Shown: piece by piece, positions 26,501 to 39,000 of the stretch
How the letters are laid out: each line of letters starts with the position of its first letter
Numbering within the stretch: the first letter of the stretch is position 1
Assembly: GCA_036937835.1 (NCBI GenBank)
Contig: CM072876.1
Coordinates: forward strand, 1,249,501-1,313,500
Length of the DNA stretch: 64,000 nt
Source of the DNA: Pampus argenteus
Taxonomy: Eukaryota > Chordata > Actinopteri > Scombriformes > Stromateidae
Direction of reading: 5' to 3'
Made by a program: the position numbers and the translations under genes
The notes under the pieces: generated by a model
The model's input: the letters and a program-made list of their open reading frames with translations, nothing else
Database searches by the model: none
Told to the model about the DNA's origin: nothing

Positions 26501-27591
26501 GCAGCAGCACCTCTCTGCTATAAGGAACTATTTGTATGGATTTCCTCTGACACATCAACAGCCTCATTATTAAAACTACAGGATAATTTCCTCCTCATTA
26601 ATCGGGTCTCCTCTCCTCTTTACACAAACATAGGTGCAAATACGTATTATTTTCAAACCGTAACACTATTTTTAGTTTTTGGTTACTCACAGAACTTAAT
26701 TACCTATAAAGACAAATATAATCTTCTTGTTAACCAGAGAAGAAAAGGGATTGTTTTCCATGTGCTGTATTAAAGACACAGGAAGTTGTTTTCTACTGTT
26801 CATTTTACTGTGCAGCACTTTGTTTAATCAATTATATTTCATATCAGCTAACACAGCTTTAAATCAACATCAGTTGATTTAAAGCTGTGTTAGCTGATAT
26901 GAAATATAATTACCAGGAGAGAAGAAAAACACTCGTTTATAATCTTTTCTTTTTCACTGGAAGATGTTCAAGTAAGCACCAAAGCTTACTTGAAGTCATT
27001 TCATCTGTTTAATTTTGGTTTTTGGAACCTCCGAGAGGATAATAAAGGAAACTAACTAAACTTTACTTACACCTGAACATGATCCTGGAGAGGAGAAGAT
27101 GACTCAGGCAGCTCTTACCTTCAGCAGCTCCTTGTTGGCAAAGGCCAGGATGCCCTCAAAGATGACAACATTGGCTCCGTACACAGTTTTCTGCACAGAA
27201 GAACAAACAGAAATGGATTCAATAGTCGATTAATTGATTAGTCAACCAACATTTCCCAAAGCTCATCATGCACCATGAAAACAGTCCACAACCCAAATGT
27301 ATTCAGGAAAGCATCATAGAGGACTAAAGAAAGATAATTAGCATTTTGTTCTTCAAAAATGGCTTAAAATAGCCCAATAATACATTCATCTTCCTTCAAA
27401 CAGCTAATCAATTAATTAACTAATCGTTGAAGAAGCTCCAGTGATAAAACTAATCGTTAAGTGCAGCTCTAAAATCCTGCATTACACACCTGAGACACAC
27501 AGACACAACCTCAACCTGCGATATTAATGTTGTTCACCGTTATCTGATAAACCTCATCCTGAACTCGCTTTACTACCAGGGAGCATGTGTG

Positions 27592-27643
<52 letters not shown>

Positions 27644-29577
27644 ATCATTGTCTCAATCAAAGACAAAATGGTGCTGAGTATGTCACAATCCTATTACCTT
27701 CCTCTGACCAGCTTCACGCTGAAGTCAATGGACCGAACACTTCTGTATTGATTTTGAGAACGAGAGCGAGAGAAGAAGAAGAAGAAGAAACAAAGAGAGT
27801 TTGTGTGTAAAAAAGGAGAAAGTGAATTCTAAAGAAACAGATGAGTGTTTATCGATTTGTTCATTTCCCTGCTCTGTCCTGAGAGATGATTTACTGGCTC
27901 CTTAACATATTAAAGTGTAGGTGCCTGAGAGAGAAGGTGACCTCTAGTTTTAACACCGAAGACTCAACTGTACCCTCTGATTATAAAACACAGGTGGAAG
28001 GTGCTACAACAGCAAACAAATCTAAAACAGTTCAGTTAGTGAGAACGTCTTCTAACCCATTCTTTGCGTCTGCAGTGGGAGGTGAAGTCATACACCGGGA
28101 CTTTGATGCTTTTTCCCTTTTTCAGCTTTCTGAGGACGGTGACCAGCAGCTCGAAGTCGAAGGCATCAGGGTGGTCAAAGTTATATTCATTTTTGGCTGC
28201 AAGCTCCTGCTCTTCTTTATTCAACACCTGAGACACAAACAAACAGCAAGTAAAGCCGACTGAAGATGGCTGATGTCAGTCAGAGAGGTTGTTTTTATGC
28301 TCACAGCTGAGATAAAGAAACAATTAGTGTGTGGTTGATTTCTGTCCATACTGGTCCTTGTACCCTTCACTGTCATCTACTGAATGAACAGAAGTGCAAC
28401 TCTTCATCTGTACAATTGAAGTTAAAGGAGGCTAAATAGGCCAGAATGCATAGTGCTGCAGTCTAAATAAAGATCATTACATATTCTCTGCTGGTGGCCA
28501 AAACTGTGTATAATATCAGAAATCGATTAAATTTAATTATGTGAAGCATGAATTAATCCTCCACATTTATTCTATTTTATCCACAGAGACATGAAGATGT
28601 CGTGGATCTTCATTCAGTGAGCAGAGCAAACTGAGAAATCGACTTCTGTTCTCAGAGGAGAGTAATATATAATATATAATATATATACTGTTCAATGGGC
28701 TATCGGTCAGGTGGTTTTACTTCCTCTGGTGAAGTCAGCACAAATGATCGACTGTCTACAAGGCTTTACATCAATTTAATGTTTAATTTACACCATCTAG
28801 AAAGTCCAATCAAAGGCTAATTAATTAAAGTGAAACATAAGTCATAAGTAAAGCTGCGTATGTGCTATTAATCAAAGCTCTTACATGCATTTTAAATGAC
28901 ACTTTACATTCTTAGCTGGGTTTTGTACCTTGTAGAAAGAGTCCATGGAGAGCAGAACCACCCAGGGAACATCCAGCGCCTCAATTATCTTATTGGCGAC
29001 TGTGGTTTTCCCAGAAGCGCTTCCTCCACACAGACCTACAGACGAAAAACACAGAGACACGTTACTGATGAAAAAAGGAAAACCGTGTATGTCAAGATTT
29101 AATAGATCGTATGTGTTATACTAGAAGCAGACAGCTTGTGCTTATAATGCTCATATTTCATTACTGATTCATCGGTTAATCGTTTCATGTGAAATGTCAA
29201 AAAATAGTGACGTCTTTAAATGTACAAAGTCCCAAAAATATTAAACATGAAAAACAATAAATATAACATTGAAGACACTGAATAAATCGATTGGTGATTA
29301 ATTTCCTGTCAGTTAACTAGTTGATCATTACGGTGCATCAGTTATCTGTATGTGCTGTGATTACATGGTGACGTAATATAATCCAGAGAAAAACACTGCA
29401 GAACTGTGTCAAAAACGTTTAAAAAAAATAAAAATAATAAAGATTTATTCTGGCAGTGTTGTCGTGTCGAGTCAGTGATGTAAAAGTTAGTCTGGATTAC
29501 AAACCACAGCATGCTGGGAACTGGGCCAGAACCGCATGCTGGTTGGCTGGCGAGGAGAGAGAGAGAAGGAGAGATAG

Positions 29578-29611
<34 letters not shown>

Positions 29612-32600
29612 GGATCAGAAACAGCCTACAGAGCTACGTCTGTGGTATAAACATCTCTCAGTAAAGTGTTGTATGATTAGTATTACAGCTTTGAAGAGGT
29701 TTTAGAAACACTGGCTCTTGCTTAAATGTAAATTGATTGAGCAGTTTTAGTTGTGTCACCCAGCAGTGAAAGCAGACTGATGACACAGCAAACATTTGGT
29801 ATCTATGATGCTTCAGTGTTTTTCCTTCCTCGCCTCCCCTCTTCTTCTGTTCATTCATCCGTTCAGATTTAGTTTTCTTTTTTTTTGCTATCCCTGCATC
29901 TTCTAAACCCTCCCCGAGCTCTTTTTTTTTTTTTTTTTTAAATGCTGCATTCCTCATCGTTTATCCACCTTTCACTCCTCTCCTCTTTTTCTATCTTACA
30001 CTGACCTTTATAGCAGGTTTGCCTTTTCCTCAGTCCAGTTCCCTGCATTTACACGGTCTGGTCCTTTAAACCGGGGGCGTCATCGACCACAGCACAGTCG
30101 AGTGTGAAATTGCAACAAGTCTTTGCGGTTCATTGACAATAACAGATTGCCTACTAAAGATAATGTCCACCTCTCCGTCCACGTATTCCCACTCATGCTA
30201 ATCTGATGTGTTTAACTACGAACATTGGTGTCACACACACGCACGCACGCACGCACGCACACGCACTTTACTGTGCTGATCAGTAAGATGGCGGGTCGGT
30301 GTAAAAACTGCTTGTAATGACACCAAAGCATCATGAAGCCGCTCAGTCCAACTGAAATCACGTTCAGACGTCACATTTTACATAATTTTTATATTTATTG
30401 TTGTTTTATTTATTTATTTATTTATTATCGTCCCAATTATTATGCTTTTTTTGGGCACATGTGTGGTTCAATTAGAGCCGTAACAATTAGTCGATCAACA
30501 GAAAATTAAACTATTTTTTAATATTCTCTGCAGCTTCTCAAATGTGAATATTTTCTCTCTCTCACCGATGACAAAGGCCTCTTTGAATGTGGTCCCGGTG
30601 ACGTTGTACCAGGGGGGCCTGCCGGCAGTGTAGATGGTCCTTTTATTGGTCCTCAGCAGCGGAGGCTCCGTCTTCGATTGGCTTGTGGTCCGTTTTCGTG
30701 GCGATAAGGAAGGGGTCAAAGGGCAGCGGGGGACGTGTTTCGGTAGGCCGTCCAGGGAATCGTCTCCACTCCCACTGAAGTTAAAGACAGAGTTTGAAAA
30801 TCTTTCTGTTCTGAACTCTGTTTGGATCATTTTAAAACATTTCAGAGACCGAATGATTAATTGAGAAAATACTGGTTAGTTGCAGCCCCTAATCTGATGT
30901 AATGAATCTATGATGATAGATGACCTGTGATCTGTCTTTCACTGTTCAACTGTCCAAATAGGGATGAGAATCGAGAACCGGTTCCAAGTTTATCAGTTCC
31001 TTTGATCAGCACTGACATGTTTTTAATATTGCACAACATTGATAAGGAGTCATGGCGGAGACGGAGAAACGGTCCAAAGCGTGTCTTCATTTCACAAAAA
31101 GGGTGATAACAGTGCTAACAGTGCCTTTTTTTCAGAGATAATAAACTGTTTTGTTGATGGTGAAAACCTGCATCTTATCAACTCCCATCCCCGTTGCCCA
31201 CGGTGACATCCTGAATATTCAGTTTACTATCATAGAGGATCAAAGAAACCAGTAAATATTCATATTTGAGAAGCTGGAATCAGAGAATGTTGATATTTTT
31301 TCTGATAAAAGCGTATTGGCTCTAATCTTATCCCTGTGACTGGTTGCCTACATATCTACTAATTTTGTGTATGTCCTTGTTGCCATCAGAGATGCCTTTT
31401 TAGCTCATAGTTGACCCCTATTGCTGCTGCTCCAATACGGGCATTTAAACACAAGGTATCTGCAGGTTCCACAAAGCTAAATGTAAAAAATTAAAAAACA
31501 CGTTACAACCAAAAAAAAAAAAAGTTGTAATACTGATCAAACACAGCTAATCACATCTATTAAGCAATATATGAGCAGATAAGTGCCAAGATATGTTAAT
31601 AATTGGCCTTTTTTAAACATTTTGAGGACCTGCAGATACTCTGTCCTGCAGAGAGGTCAGGGGGAGTCTATTCACTCGAGAATCCCTCTTAACTGTCTCC
31701 ACAGTGGAGGCTCTACTGTCGGTGTGGTTGAGGGGGAGGAAGGGGTGAACTTGCCAACACTCCCCAGGAAATCACACCGCTGCCCTGGACACAGCACGGC
31801 ATGGGGTGGGGCCACCGTTCACATGAGTAAGGCTGTCATCACTTGGCTGGGACACTCTGCGACACGTCTCTTAGAGCTGCAGTGATCTCATGTCATCATT
31901 TTTTCTGGTTTCTTTAGTCCTCTGTGACACTAACCTGAATATCTTTTGGTTGGACGTCCTTTTGAGGACCTTTGAGGACGTCATCCTACGGCATTTTCCG
32001 ATATTTTATGGAGCAAACAGCGAATCGATTAATTGAAAATAATCAGTTACGTTACAAACACAATGCAAATAGTTGTTTGCTGCTATCTAGTTGGGCTGAA
32101 TGTCTTCGGTCGCACCTTTAACGTACCCATTCACACATTCACACACATTCCTCCTTGAGCATGACTTCATTTAGATAAGATGCCTATTAATTAAATAATG
32201 GTGGAGTAGATGTAATTGGTCATCTGTAGAAGCTCAGGTTGTTGAACAGAGACGTCAAGACAATGAACTCCCCTAAAACATCACTTTAATAATTACCTAT
32301 AACTTTACTCACATCTCTGGTGATGAGAAGTCGCTGCAATAATGTGAATTCTCAATGAAGACATCGTATTTGACCTTCTTAATTTTACTTTAAAAAAATA
32401 AAATAAAACACCTGCTTCCTGTATTTCTTAATATTAATAGTGTGTTTATCTGTGCAGCAAGTCAATAATCATAATAAAACAACAAGGTCTGCCTTCATTA
32501 GTATTTAAAGAAGAAAACTGAAAAGCTTAATTACATGAGAGGACAGATGCTGGCAGCTACAAGGTATCCAGGTGAGACAGACACCTGATCCTCCGCACAT

Positions 32601-33256
32601 CCTTTGTGCTACGTGTTATCAATGAGCTGGTTGGCGCAGTGCAAAACTCCATTCAATTTCCTGCCTAGTCTAGTTAGCTGTTTCTATGTTTTAAATGTTA
32701 TTATCGGTTTTTTTTACCCATCACAATATACTCTCACTGTCTAATCCTGGGTGACAGCTGATGGGTAGTTATGCCGAATTTACCGGGTTATATTGAGACG
32801 ACGTCAAATCACGTTATGTCCGTTATAAACGTTGCATAACGGCGGTTGTGCATAAATCGTCATTGTTTCAGTGAAGTTTGGCGTGAAGCAGATGCTACAA
32901 AAAGAGATGTCACCTGGCGTTAACACACCTGTATACTGCAGCGGACCTCTGATTAATATAAAACGACTCGTTGTTGGTTTAATGTGGTTCAAATAAAATG
33001 TCATTTCGGCGTTTGTTCATTAAGTTAAAGCCACGCACACACAATGCGTGGGACGGTGGCTAACGTTAGCATGCTAGCTGCGTCAGCTCGCTAACGCTAC
33101 CTGTGTTTACCGGGCGGTGCGGTGAAAACACCTGAGCCACAGACATGTTAGAGTCTATATTTACCTGTCAGACCTGGACATGGACCTGTCCGCTTCCATG
33201 TCATCACCTGGCTGCTGATGCTCGTCTGGTTTTGTGTCAATGCTTGTTGTTTCCAT
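17589..33256 (-). CDS. uckl1: Uridine-cytidine kinase-like 1
   Basis: Fifteen coding exons (transcript order): 33256-33165, 30774-30566, 29035-28929, 28227-28057, 27190-27119, 24950-24761, 24583-24522, 23412-23396 (17-nt microexon), 20438-20340, 20244-20151, 19971-19909, 19597-19475, 19036-18929, 18841-18685, 17665-17589. Phases are continuous and the product has 546 aa (human UCKL1, about 548). Residues 1-100 are a Ser-rich N-terminus ending in the conserved KRTIYTAGRPPWYN. The kinase half has the P-loop GGSASGKT (104-111), MDSFYK, the uridine-kinase block NFDHPDAFDF and RDISQRGRD. The C-terminal uracil phosphoribosyltransferase-like half has ILRAGETMEQAL and the PRPP-loop-like MDSTVSTGAAA (451-461), and ends DEGMDF. 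It belongs to the pyrimidine-salvage kinase family (uridine/cytidine to UMP/CMP); the activity of UCKL1 itself is less well settled. The exon 6 donor is a weaker GTCTGG. Head-to-head with slc30a3. Confidence 0.96.
18524..18562. repeat. (ATC)n microsatellite
   Basis: About a dozen ATC units about 125 bp past the last-but-one uckl1 exon, in its final intron. Confidence 0.9.
20439..23395. other. uckl1 intron 8
   Basis: AT-rich intron with (TG)n at about 21440-21468. No coding exon or recognisable element could be supported between the 17-nt exon and the SALASAHQ exon. Confidence 0.5.
23462..23500. repeat. (CA)n microsatellite beside a microexon
   Basis: CA run beginning about 50 bp upstream (in the transcript sense) of the 17-nt uckl1 exon. 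In the pre-mRNA it reads as (UG)n just ahead of that exon's acceptor. Confidence 0.9.
26424..26470. repeat. (CA)n microsatellite
   Basis: CA run with several CG steps, in uckl1 intron 5. Confidence 0.9.
26830..26911. repeat. Perfect 39-bp inverted repeat with 4-nt loop
   Basis: Arms 26830-26868 and 26873-26911 are exact reverse complements over 39 bp, separated by ATCA. The left arm begins AATTATATTTCATATCAGCT and ends TTTAAATCAAC. It is in the uckl1 intron between exons 27190-27119 and 24950-24761, and would fold into an unbroken hairpin in either strand or in pre-mRNA. Confidence 0.97.
26967..26994. repeat. 11-bp perfect inverted repeat, 6-nt loop
   Basis: Arms TTCAAGTAAGC (26967-26977) and GCTTACTTGAA (26984-26994) around ACCAAA. 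It lies 55 bp from the 39-bp palindrome. Confidence 0.9.
27585..27640. repeat. (GT)n(GA)n compound microsatellite
   Basis: GT run switching to GA, in uckl1 intron 4, between the exons ending RRKEW and beginning KTVYGANVV. Confidence 0.9.
30775..33164. other. uckl1 intron 1
   Basis: The stretch at about 30960-31100 (GGGATGAGAATCGAGAACCG) matches a word common in teleost interspersed repeats, so this part is probably a repeat copy. A 100-codon plus-strand frame at 31583-31885 shows no recognisable domain. Nothing else is supported. Confidence 0.4.
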
Positions 33257-33294
33257 GTCGGCGCGGCGCGGAAACCAAACAACAGGGAGCGTCA

Positions 33295-33302
33295 TGACGT
33301 CA
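33295..33302. promoter_or_regulatory. Consensus CRE/ATF site at the uckl1 promoter
   Basis: Palindromic TGACGTCA, 39 bp upstream of the uckl1 start codon, in a short CpG-rich stretch (GGCGCGGCGCGG nearby) with no TATA box. CRE/ATF sites close to the start are typical of TATA-less housekeeping promoters. Confidence 0.65.
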
Positions 33303-34016
33303 CCGACGCGTAAACTGGTGATGCGTTTACTGTAATCTGGAAAATGAATTATCGAATTAAAGAAGCCCCTCTAGACATGTATTAAAACAGTGTTTCCTAC
33401 AGGAGTCTTTTTTTTTTTAAACTTTCCTCATAATTTATTATGAATTTCAGTATTTTAAGTCTTCAAACCTGTAAATGTTGTTGAAATAAAACAAAATAGG
33501 TCAGCTTTCATTTAACCGGTAGACAATACAACGTGTGACAAAAGGTCCCAGGTAGAGTCTGCTTTATTTTAAAGGGGAACTACTGTGTGAAGACATTAAA
33601 TACTCTGCTTGGAACAATACTATGTGTTTGATAGCACATTAAAATCCTATCTATCCTTAAAATCTACTATTTCTATCTAGTCTATAAATATTCAAATATA
33701 TTTAATTTCAGAAGTTTTCCTTTTGGACACGAGATGTCTCCTACATCACTGTAGACTCCATGTTTGTCCACTGGAGGCTTTAAGTTTCCACATCACACGT
33801 GTGTTAATTGAATATTGGACCATGATTGGCTCCAAACGTCATGTTACACAATCAGCCACCAACAGTGTTTTTCTATCATTGTTTGTATCAGTGAATCTTA
33901 TATTGTAGTGAATTACACTCATATGAATTAAGCTGCGGATGAGGCAACATTTTACATGTATGTTGTAATCTTTGTCATACATATACCGTCTGTCATGCAG
34001 TGACTTAAATGTTTAA

Positions 34017-34018
<2 letters not shown>

Positions 34019-34100
<82 letters not shown>
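34019..34100. repeat. (AT)n microsatellite
   Basis: An uninterrupted AT run of about 41 units. It can extrude as a cruciform and lies between the divergent uckl1 and slc30a3 promoters. Confidence 0.97.
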
Positions 34101-34102
<2 letters not shown>

Positions 34103-34630
34103 TTGTATCTGTCTATCTACATTTTATTATATCGACATTATGTATTTAGGCCTAATCTTGACATAAATATGGACACAATACTGTTTATCTTTTAAACATT
34201 TATATTCTGTATAATTTAATTTTTAGTGACTAGTTATGCATTTTTTTAGATATCATAGGCGACAAATATTATATCACATACGATCATCTTAAAATCTGTG
34301 ACTCTAATCTGTGATAAACGTTCATATTTTGCACTGATACAGCCTGTTTTATCTTTTCTACATCTGATCATATTATTAATATAACATATTTATTGTAAAT
34401 TAAAGTGACATATAGGCAGATAAATGTTGCAGGACTTTGCACTGATTTGGGTTTCATCTTTTTATCCGGACGCGTAAACATTGTGAGTCCGTGTTTTTAA
34501 GGAATTATTCACATTATTGTTGTAATTAAACTGATTTGTATCTCGCACAGATCCGTGTTTCTGTGCATGAATTGATTTCCGTTCATATTGATGCTTGTCC
34601 CATTAGGATCAAGCTCCTGGCTGCACCGGG

Positions 34631-34652
34631 TGCTGCTGCTGCTGCTGCTGCA
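34631..34652. repeat. (TGC)7 trinucleotide run
   Basis: Seven TGC units (CAG on the other strand), about 280 bp upstream of the slc30a3 start codon, probably in the promoter or 5' UTR. Confidence 0.85.
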
Positions 34653-34928
34653 TGTTCGAGGCTACAACCTCAACCAAAGTAAAAACCTCCCTCAGACATC
34701 CCGCATGTGGTTTCCTCCTCCTGCCTCCAAACAACTGCAATGAAGGGATTTTTTTTCGTTTGTTCTGAAGTCTCACTGCTGCTCGCAATGAGGTGTCGGC
34801 TGACTTTTCCCCGCGTCGAGTGAACATCAGGGAGCCGGACCTGTCGATTCTCACCGGCAACTCCAGCAGCAGCATCCTCCTTCAACCCGTTTTAAAAGCA
34901 GAGCGGACACCGACTGCAGGCTGCATAC

Positions 34929-36299
34929 ATGGATAAAAACGCTGCAAATTCAGAGAAATCTCACCTGGTGCACGAGAAGAACGCTAGAATGTATTCTCTA
35001 AAACTACAGAGGTGAGAACATGTCAGGTTTTTATTTTACTGCAGCTGCACGACACCGTGAGTTACCTGAACAAGCCCAATGTTGAATTTAACATAGAATG
35101 AGTTAAACTATTTAATCAAGTTTAAAATGACATTTATGCTTTTCGGTGATTTTGTAAAAAAAAAAAAAAATCAGTTTGAAAAAGTGAATATTTTGTGTCA
35201 AGAGCTTCATGATGTCTGCAGGAAAAATCCCGTGTTGCTGTATATTTATGTGTATGTATATATATTTATATGTTATAAAGGTTATTGGGAGCAGTTGTTA
35301 CTGTGCTGCATGTTAAGCAGGCTGCTGCTCTTGCGGGCTGTTTTATGTGAATGAACAAATTCATTTCCATGCTTGGCTTGTTTCTGGACAGCCTGTGACA
35401 AATGGCCCCGGGGCCAGTTCACTGAGCAATGCTAAAAACTCATCATCTGTCATTAGGGAGGCACACAGCACGGCCAGGCTGCTGGGGCCAGAAGAGGACA
35501 GGTACATGCATACACCTGTACGGGCTGACACACGTGGACTGCTGACACACGTGGACTCAGACGGGTTCAAAATACACAACGATAATTATAAATAATAATA
35601 ATAATAATAATTGTTGCTCTATAATAATTAGAACAGTGAGTCTTCCTGCAGCTTATATATTTAATTTATATTGATGTGAATTATTACCAAGATATAAAAA
35701 ATATAATACGTGTAAAATCTGGTTAAAAATCTAATTTAAAGATCACATAAAAACAATAAAATAAGACAATTAAAATCATTCATTCGTAAATAAAGATTGC
35801 ACATGCACAGTAAAATAATAAATAAATAAATAAATAAATAAAAAGCTCTGCAGCTTCAGCTCCGTATGAGCTGCTGCAGAAACACAAACATCATGTCGGA
35901 AATATATAAAATAAAAATACAATCATAATTATTTAAAGTAAATTTAATTTAAATTACAATATTCAGCATAACGTTGGATCAAATCTTTACTGTTTTAATC
36001 ATATTAAACTGGATCTCATTTAGGCCTCATGGTGCATCTGATTTCATTCATTTATTCATCAATAATGCGTTAATAATCGTTAATAATCGGTAATAATCGT
36101 TAATAATCTCATCTTTAATCCAGAGCATTAAACGTTGTTATTGTTAAGATCATTTTGGTCAAAACAGGAAGAAGAGAAACATTAAAACACGGCATGAAAC
36201 ATTCAGTGATTAATACTATCAGGCTAAAAGGATTATTGCAAATATCATCGTGATAAAGATTGATTTATTAATTTATATATGTACAAAAGATAGATAGAA

Positions 36300-36356
<57 letters not shown>

Positions 36357-36396
36357 ATATGGCACCACATTTGGGATTTCATGCACCATTTGCACC

Positions 36397-36430
<34 letters not shown>

Positions 36431-37982
36431 TCTTTAGCTTTCTGTCCCAGCTGGCAGCAAAGATGTTTATAAGGAGGTGATGCGGCTCCTTGTTCACATT
36501 TAAACATTAGAAAAATGTTGAATTAATGACTTTATTCATTGTTAATAAATCGTTTGATAATTCTTTATAGATCAGTTTCTGTTGAGTCATGGATAGTGAT
36601 TAATAAAGTCATCAATAAAGACTCATCATCTATAATTATTAATGTCAATAAACTCTTTATGGAGGGTTTTTACCATAATTCACAGATCTTGCAGTTAATA
36701 ATAAATATTGTTAATAAATTTGGTACAGATGTTGTGCAGCGGTGTGATCAATAATCAATCTGACATCTTCAATCGAATTAGTTCTGCATTGTTTGCCTGA
36801 AAAGCAAATGAAATGATTACCCAGTTATCAATAATCGCTGTCGATCAGCTAATTGATTTAATCTAATTGTTTCAGCTCTGGTTTAAATAAACTGTGAGTC
36901 AGTCACAAACATAAACAACATAAACAACATAAACAACATAAACAGGACATGTAATGTAAATAACCAGATATTATTTTACTATAACAATAAAAGTGAAGCC
37001 ATCATCAAAAACCAAACAAAGAAAACTGAGATTTAAACCAAACTTGAAGAAAAACACGTTGGTACTGTATCAGCCAGCAAATGATGTAAATGATGCTTTC
37101 ATCCATTTCCATCACGTCACAGTAAAATTCATAACGCTGTTTACTAATATGTCTTTATGATTTTTCCCAGCTGCATTTACTGGGTTGTTTGCTCAGTTCT
37201 GATATTTCTGGCAGCACTTGAACTCATCGTAACTGGCTGTAAGTTAATGGGAGTCTGGCAGAGGATGTTTGGTGGGATAATTCCTTTTATAATAACCAGT
37301 GAGACCAAACAGGCTCTTTATGGACAGTTCAATATCTGGTGGTGTAAAATCTATACTGTAATATCTCAGAATCAGGATCTAATGTTCATTATCACTCCAT
37401 GTTGATTGTAGTTTAGTTATGACAAACTATTTATCAAAGCAAAAATACTAAACCGCAATTCAAAAGATGTAAATTGGCTTAATTAAGGTTTTCAAGAGAA
37501 AAGCAACTTAAAAACTGAGATGAGAGTACGAGACTCACAGTGTTCACTATTAAAATAAAGAAAAGAACATTTCATGGTTATATTATAGATTATGTCTGTG
37601 TGTATTTATGGTCACTGAATAATATCCCCTCAGGTCAGTGAAGGCGTCAACAAACAGTGGACATCGACAAACACATGAAATCTAATATTCACAACATTCA
37701 GGAGATCCGATATTTGTTCAATAATCGTTGTTATTTTGCCAACTAAGCATTCGAATCGCTGATGTAGCAGGATGATTGCTGTTCAAAGATTAAATATGAG
37801 CCATAATGCAATAACAATAACTGTAGAGATGTAAGTGTGTGTTTTAGATTGATTTTCAGCCAGCAGCTTCCAACCAAATATAAGTCACTGACTATTTAAA
37901 TCAGCGGTAATCCATAATGATAATCCATCTAGTGACAAACAGTGAACATATCTGGCACACGCGTTATGACATTATGTTATCA

Positions 37983-38013
<31 letters not shown>

Positions 38014-38969
38014 TATCACACTGCAGAAATTTACTTAAAACTAAATAGCAGAGAATTTGATACATATGTCAACATTTATTAGGAACAGACATCTAATTTA
38101 ATCCAGTACAGCAGCTTCTCTTCAGTAAATGTACTTATACTTCAACTGTACTACATGTCAGAGGTACATCTAGTACTTTCTACATGTCAGAGGTACATCT
38201 AGTACTTTCTACATGTCAGAGGTACATCTAGTACTTTCTACATGTCAGAGGTACATCTAGTACTTTCTACATGTCAGAGGTACATCTAGTACTTTCTACT
38301 CCACTACATTTATCTGACAGCTTTAGTTACTGTTCAGATGCAGATTTGACTCAATGGATAATATTCAAATGATGTTGTTCAAATGATCCAATATTTCAGC
38401 AGAAATCAAAGATTAGAGAAAAAGTCCAAAAGCTGAAAACAGATTTGTGTATCAGAACTTTGTTTCTTCTTCTTTCCTCTCCCATTAATCATCTCACGAC
38501 CCCTCAGATTTATCTGGTGACCCTTTGGAGGGCCCCGACCCCTAGGTTGGGAACCACTGGACTAAACTATCTAACTGTATATAAAGTAGTTGAAACTAGC
38601 TCCACCTCCAGCAGCTACAACAGTAACATGCTGCTCTAACACTGATGCTTCAGTATTAATAATCTAATGATGTCATATATAATATTATATCAGTCACTAG
38701 TACAGATCAGATCACAGTACTTATGTACTGTTACTGCAAACTGTATGTATGTATGTATGTATGTATGTATGTATGTATGTATGTATGTATGTGTGTAATA
38801 AAGACTAATCATGGGCTGCTAGTAATCTCCGATATGAAGGATCTGACATAAAGTGTGTGTGTGTGTGTGTGTGTTTATCTCAAGTGAACCCAAATGAGTT
38901 TTTTCCACCTCATTAGTCACATTATCGCAGCTCCCCCTCACTGCACAGAGCGTGTGTGTGTGCGTGTGT

Positions 38970-39000
<31 letters not shown>

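Larger units (their letters stand above)
33303..34928. other. uckl1-slc30a3 head-to-head intergenic region
   Basis: Divergent promoter region of about 1.6 kb. The uckl1 side is CpG-rich, the middle is very AT-rich with the (AT)n tract, and the slc30a3 side (34600-34928) is more GC-rich with a (TGC)7 run. This last part is likely slc30a3 5' UTR and promoter. No coding exon is seen. Confidence 0.5.

Noticed and set aside
31583..31885. 100-codon frame in uckl1 intron 1
   Set aside because: Not similar to anything I recognise and without splice support; left as chance or repeat-derived.
36050..36112. TTAATAATCG repeats resembling a CRISPR-like array
   Set aside because: A short degenerate tandem repeat with no spacers, in a vertebrate intron.
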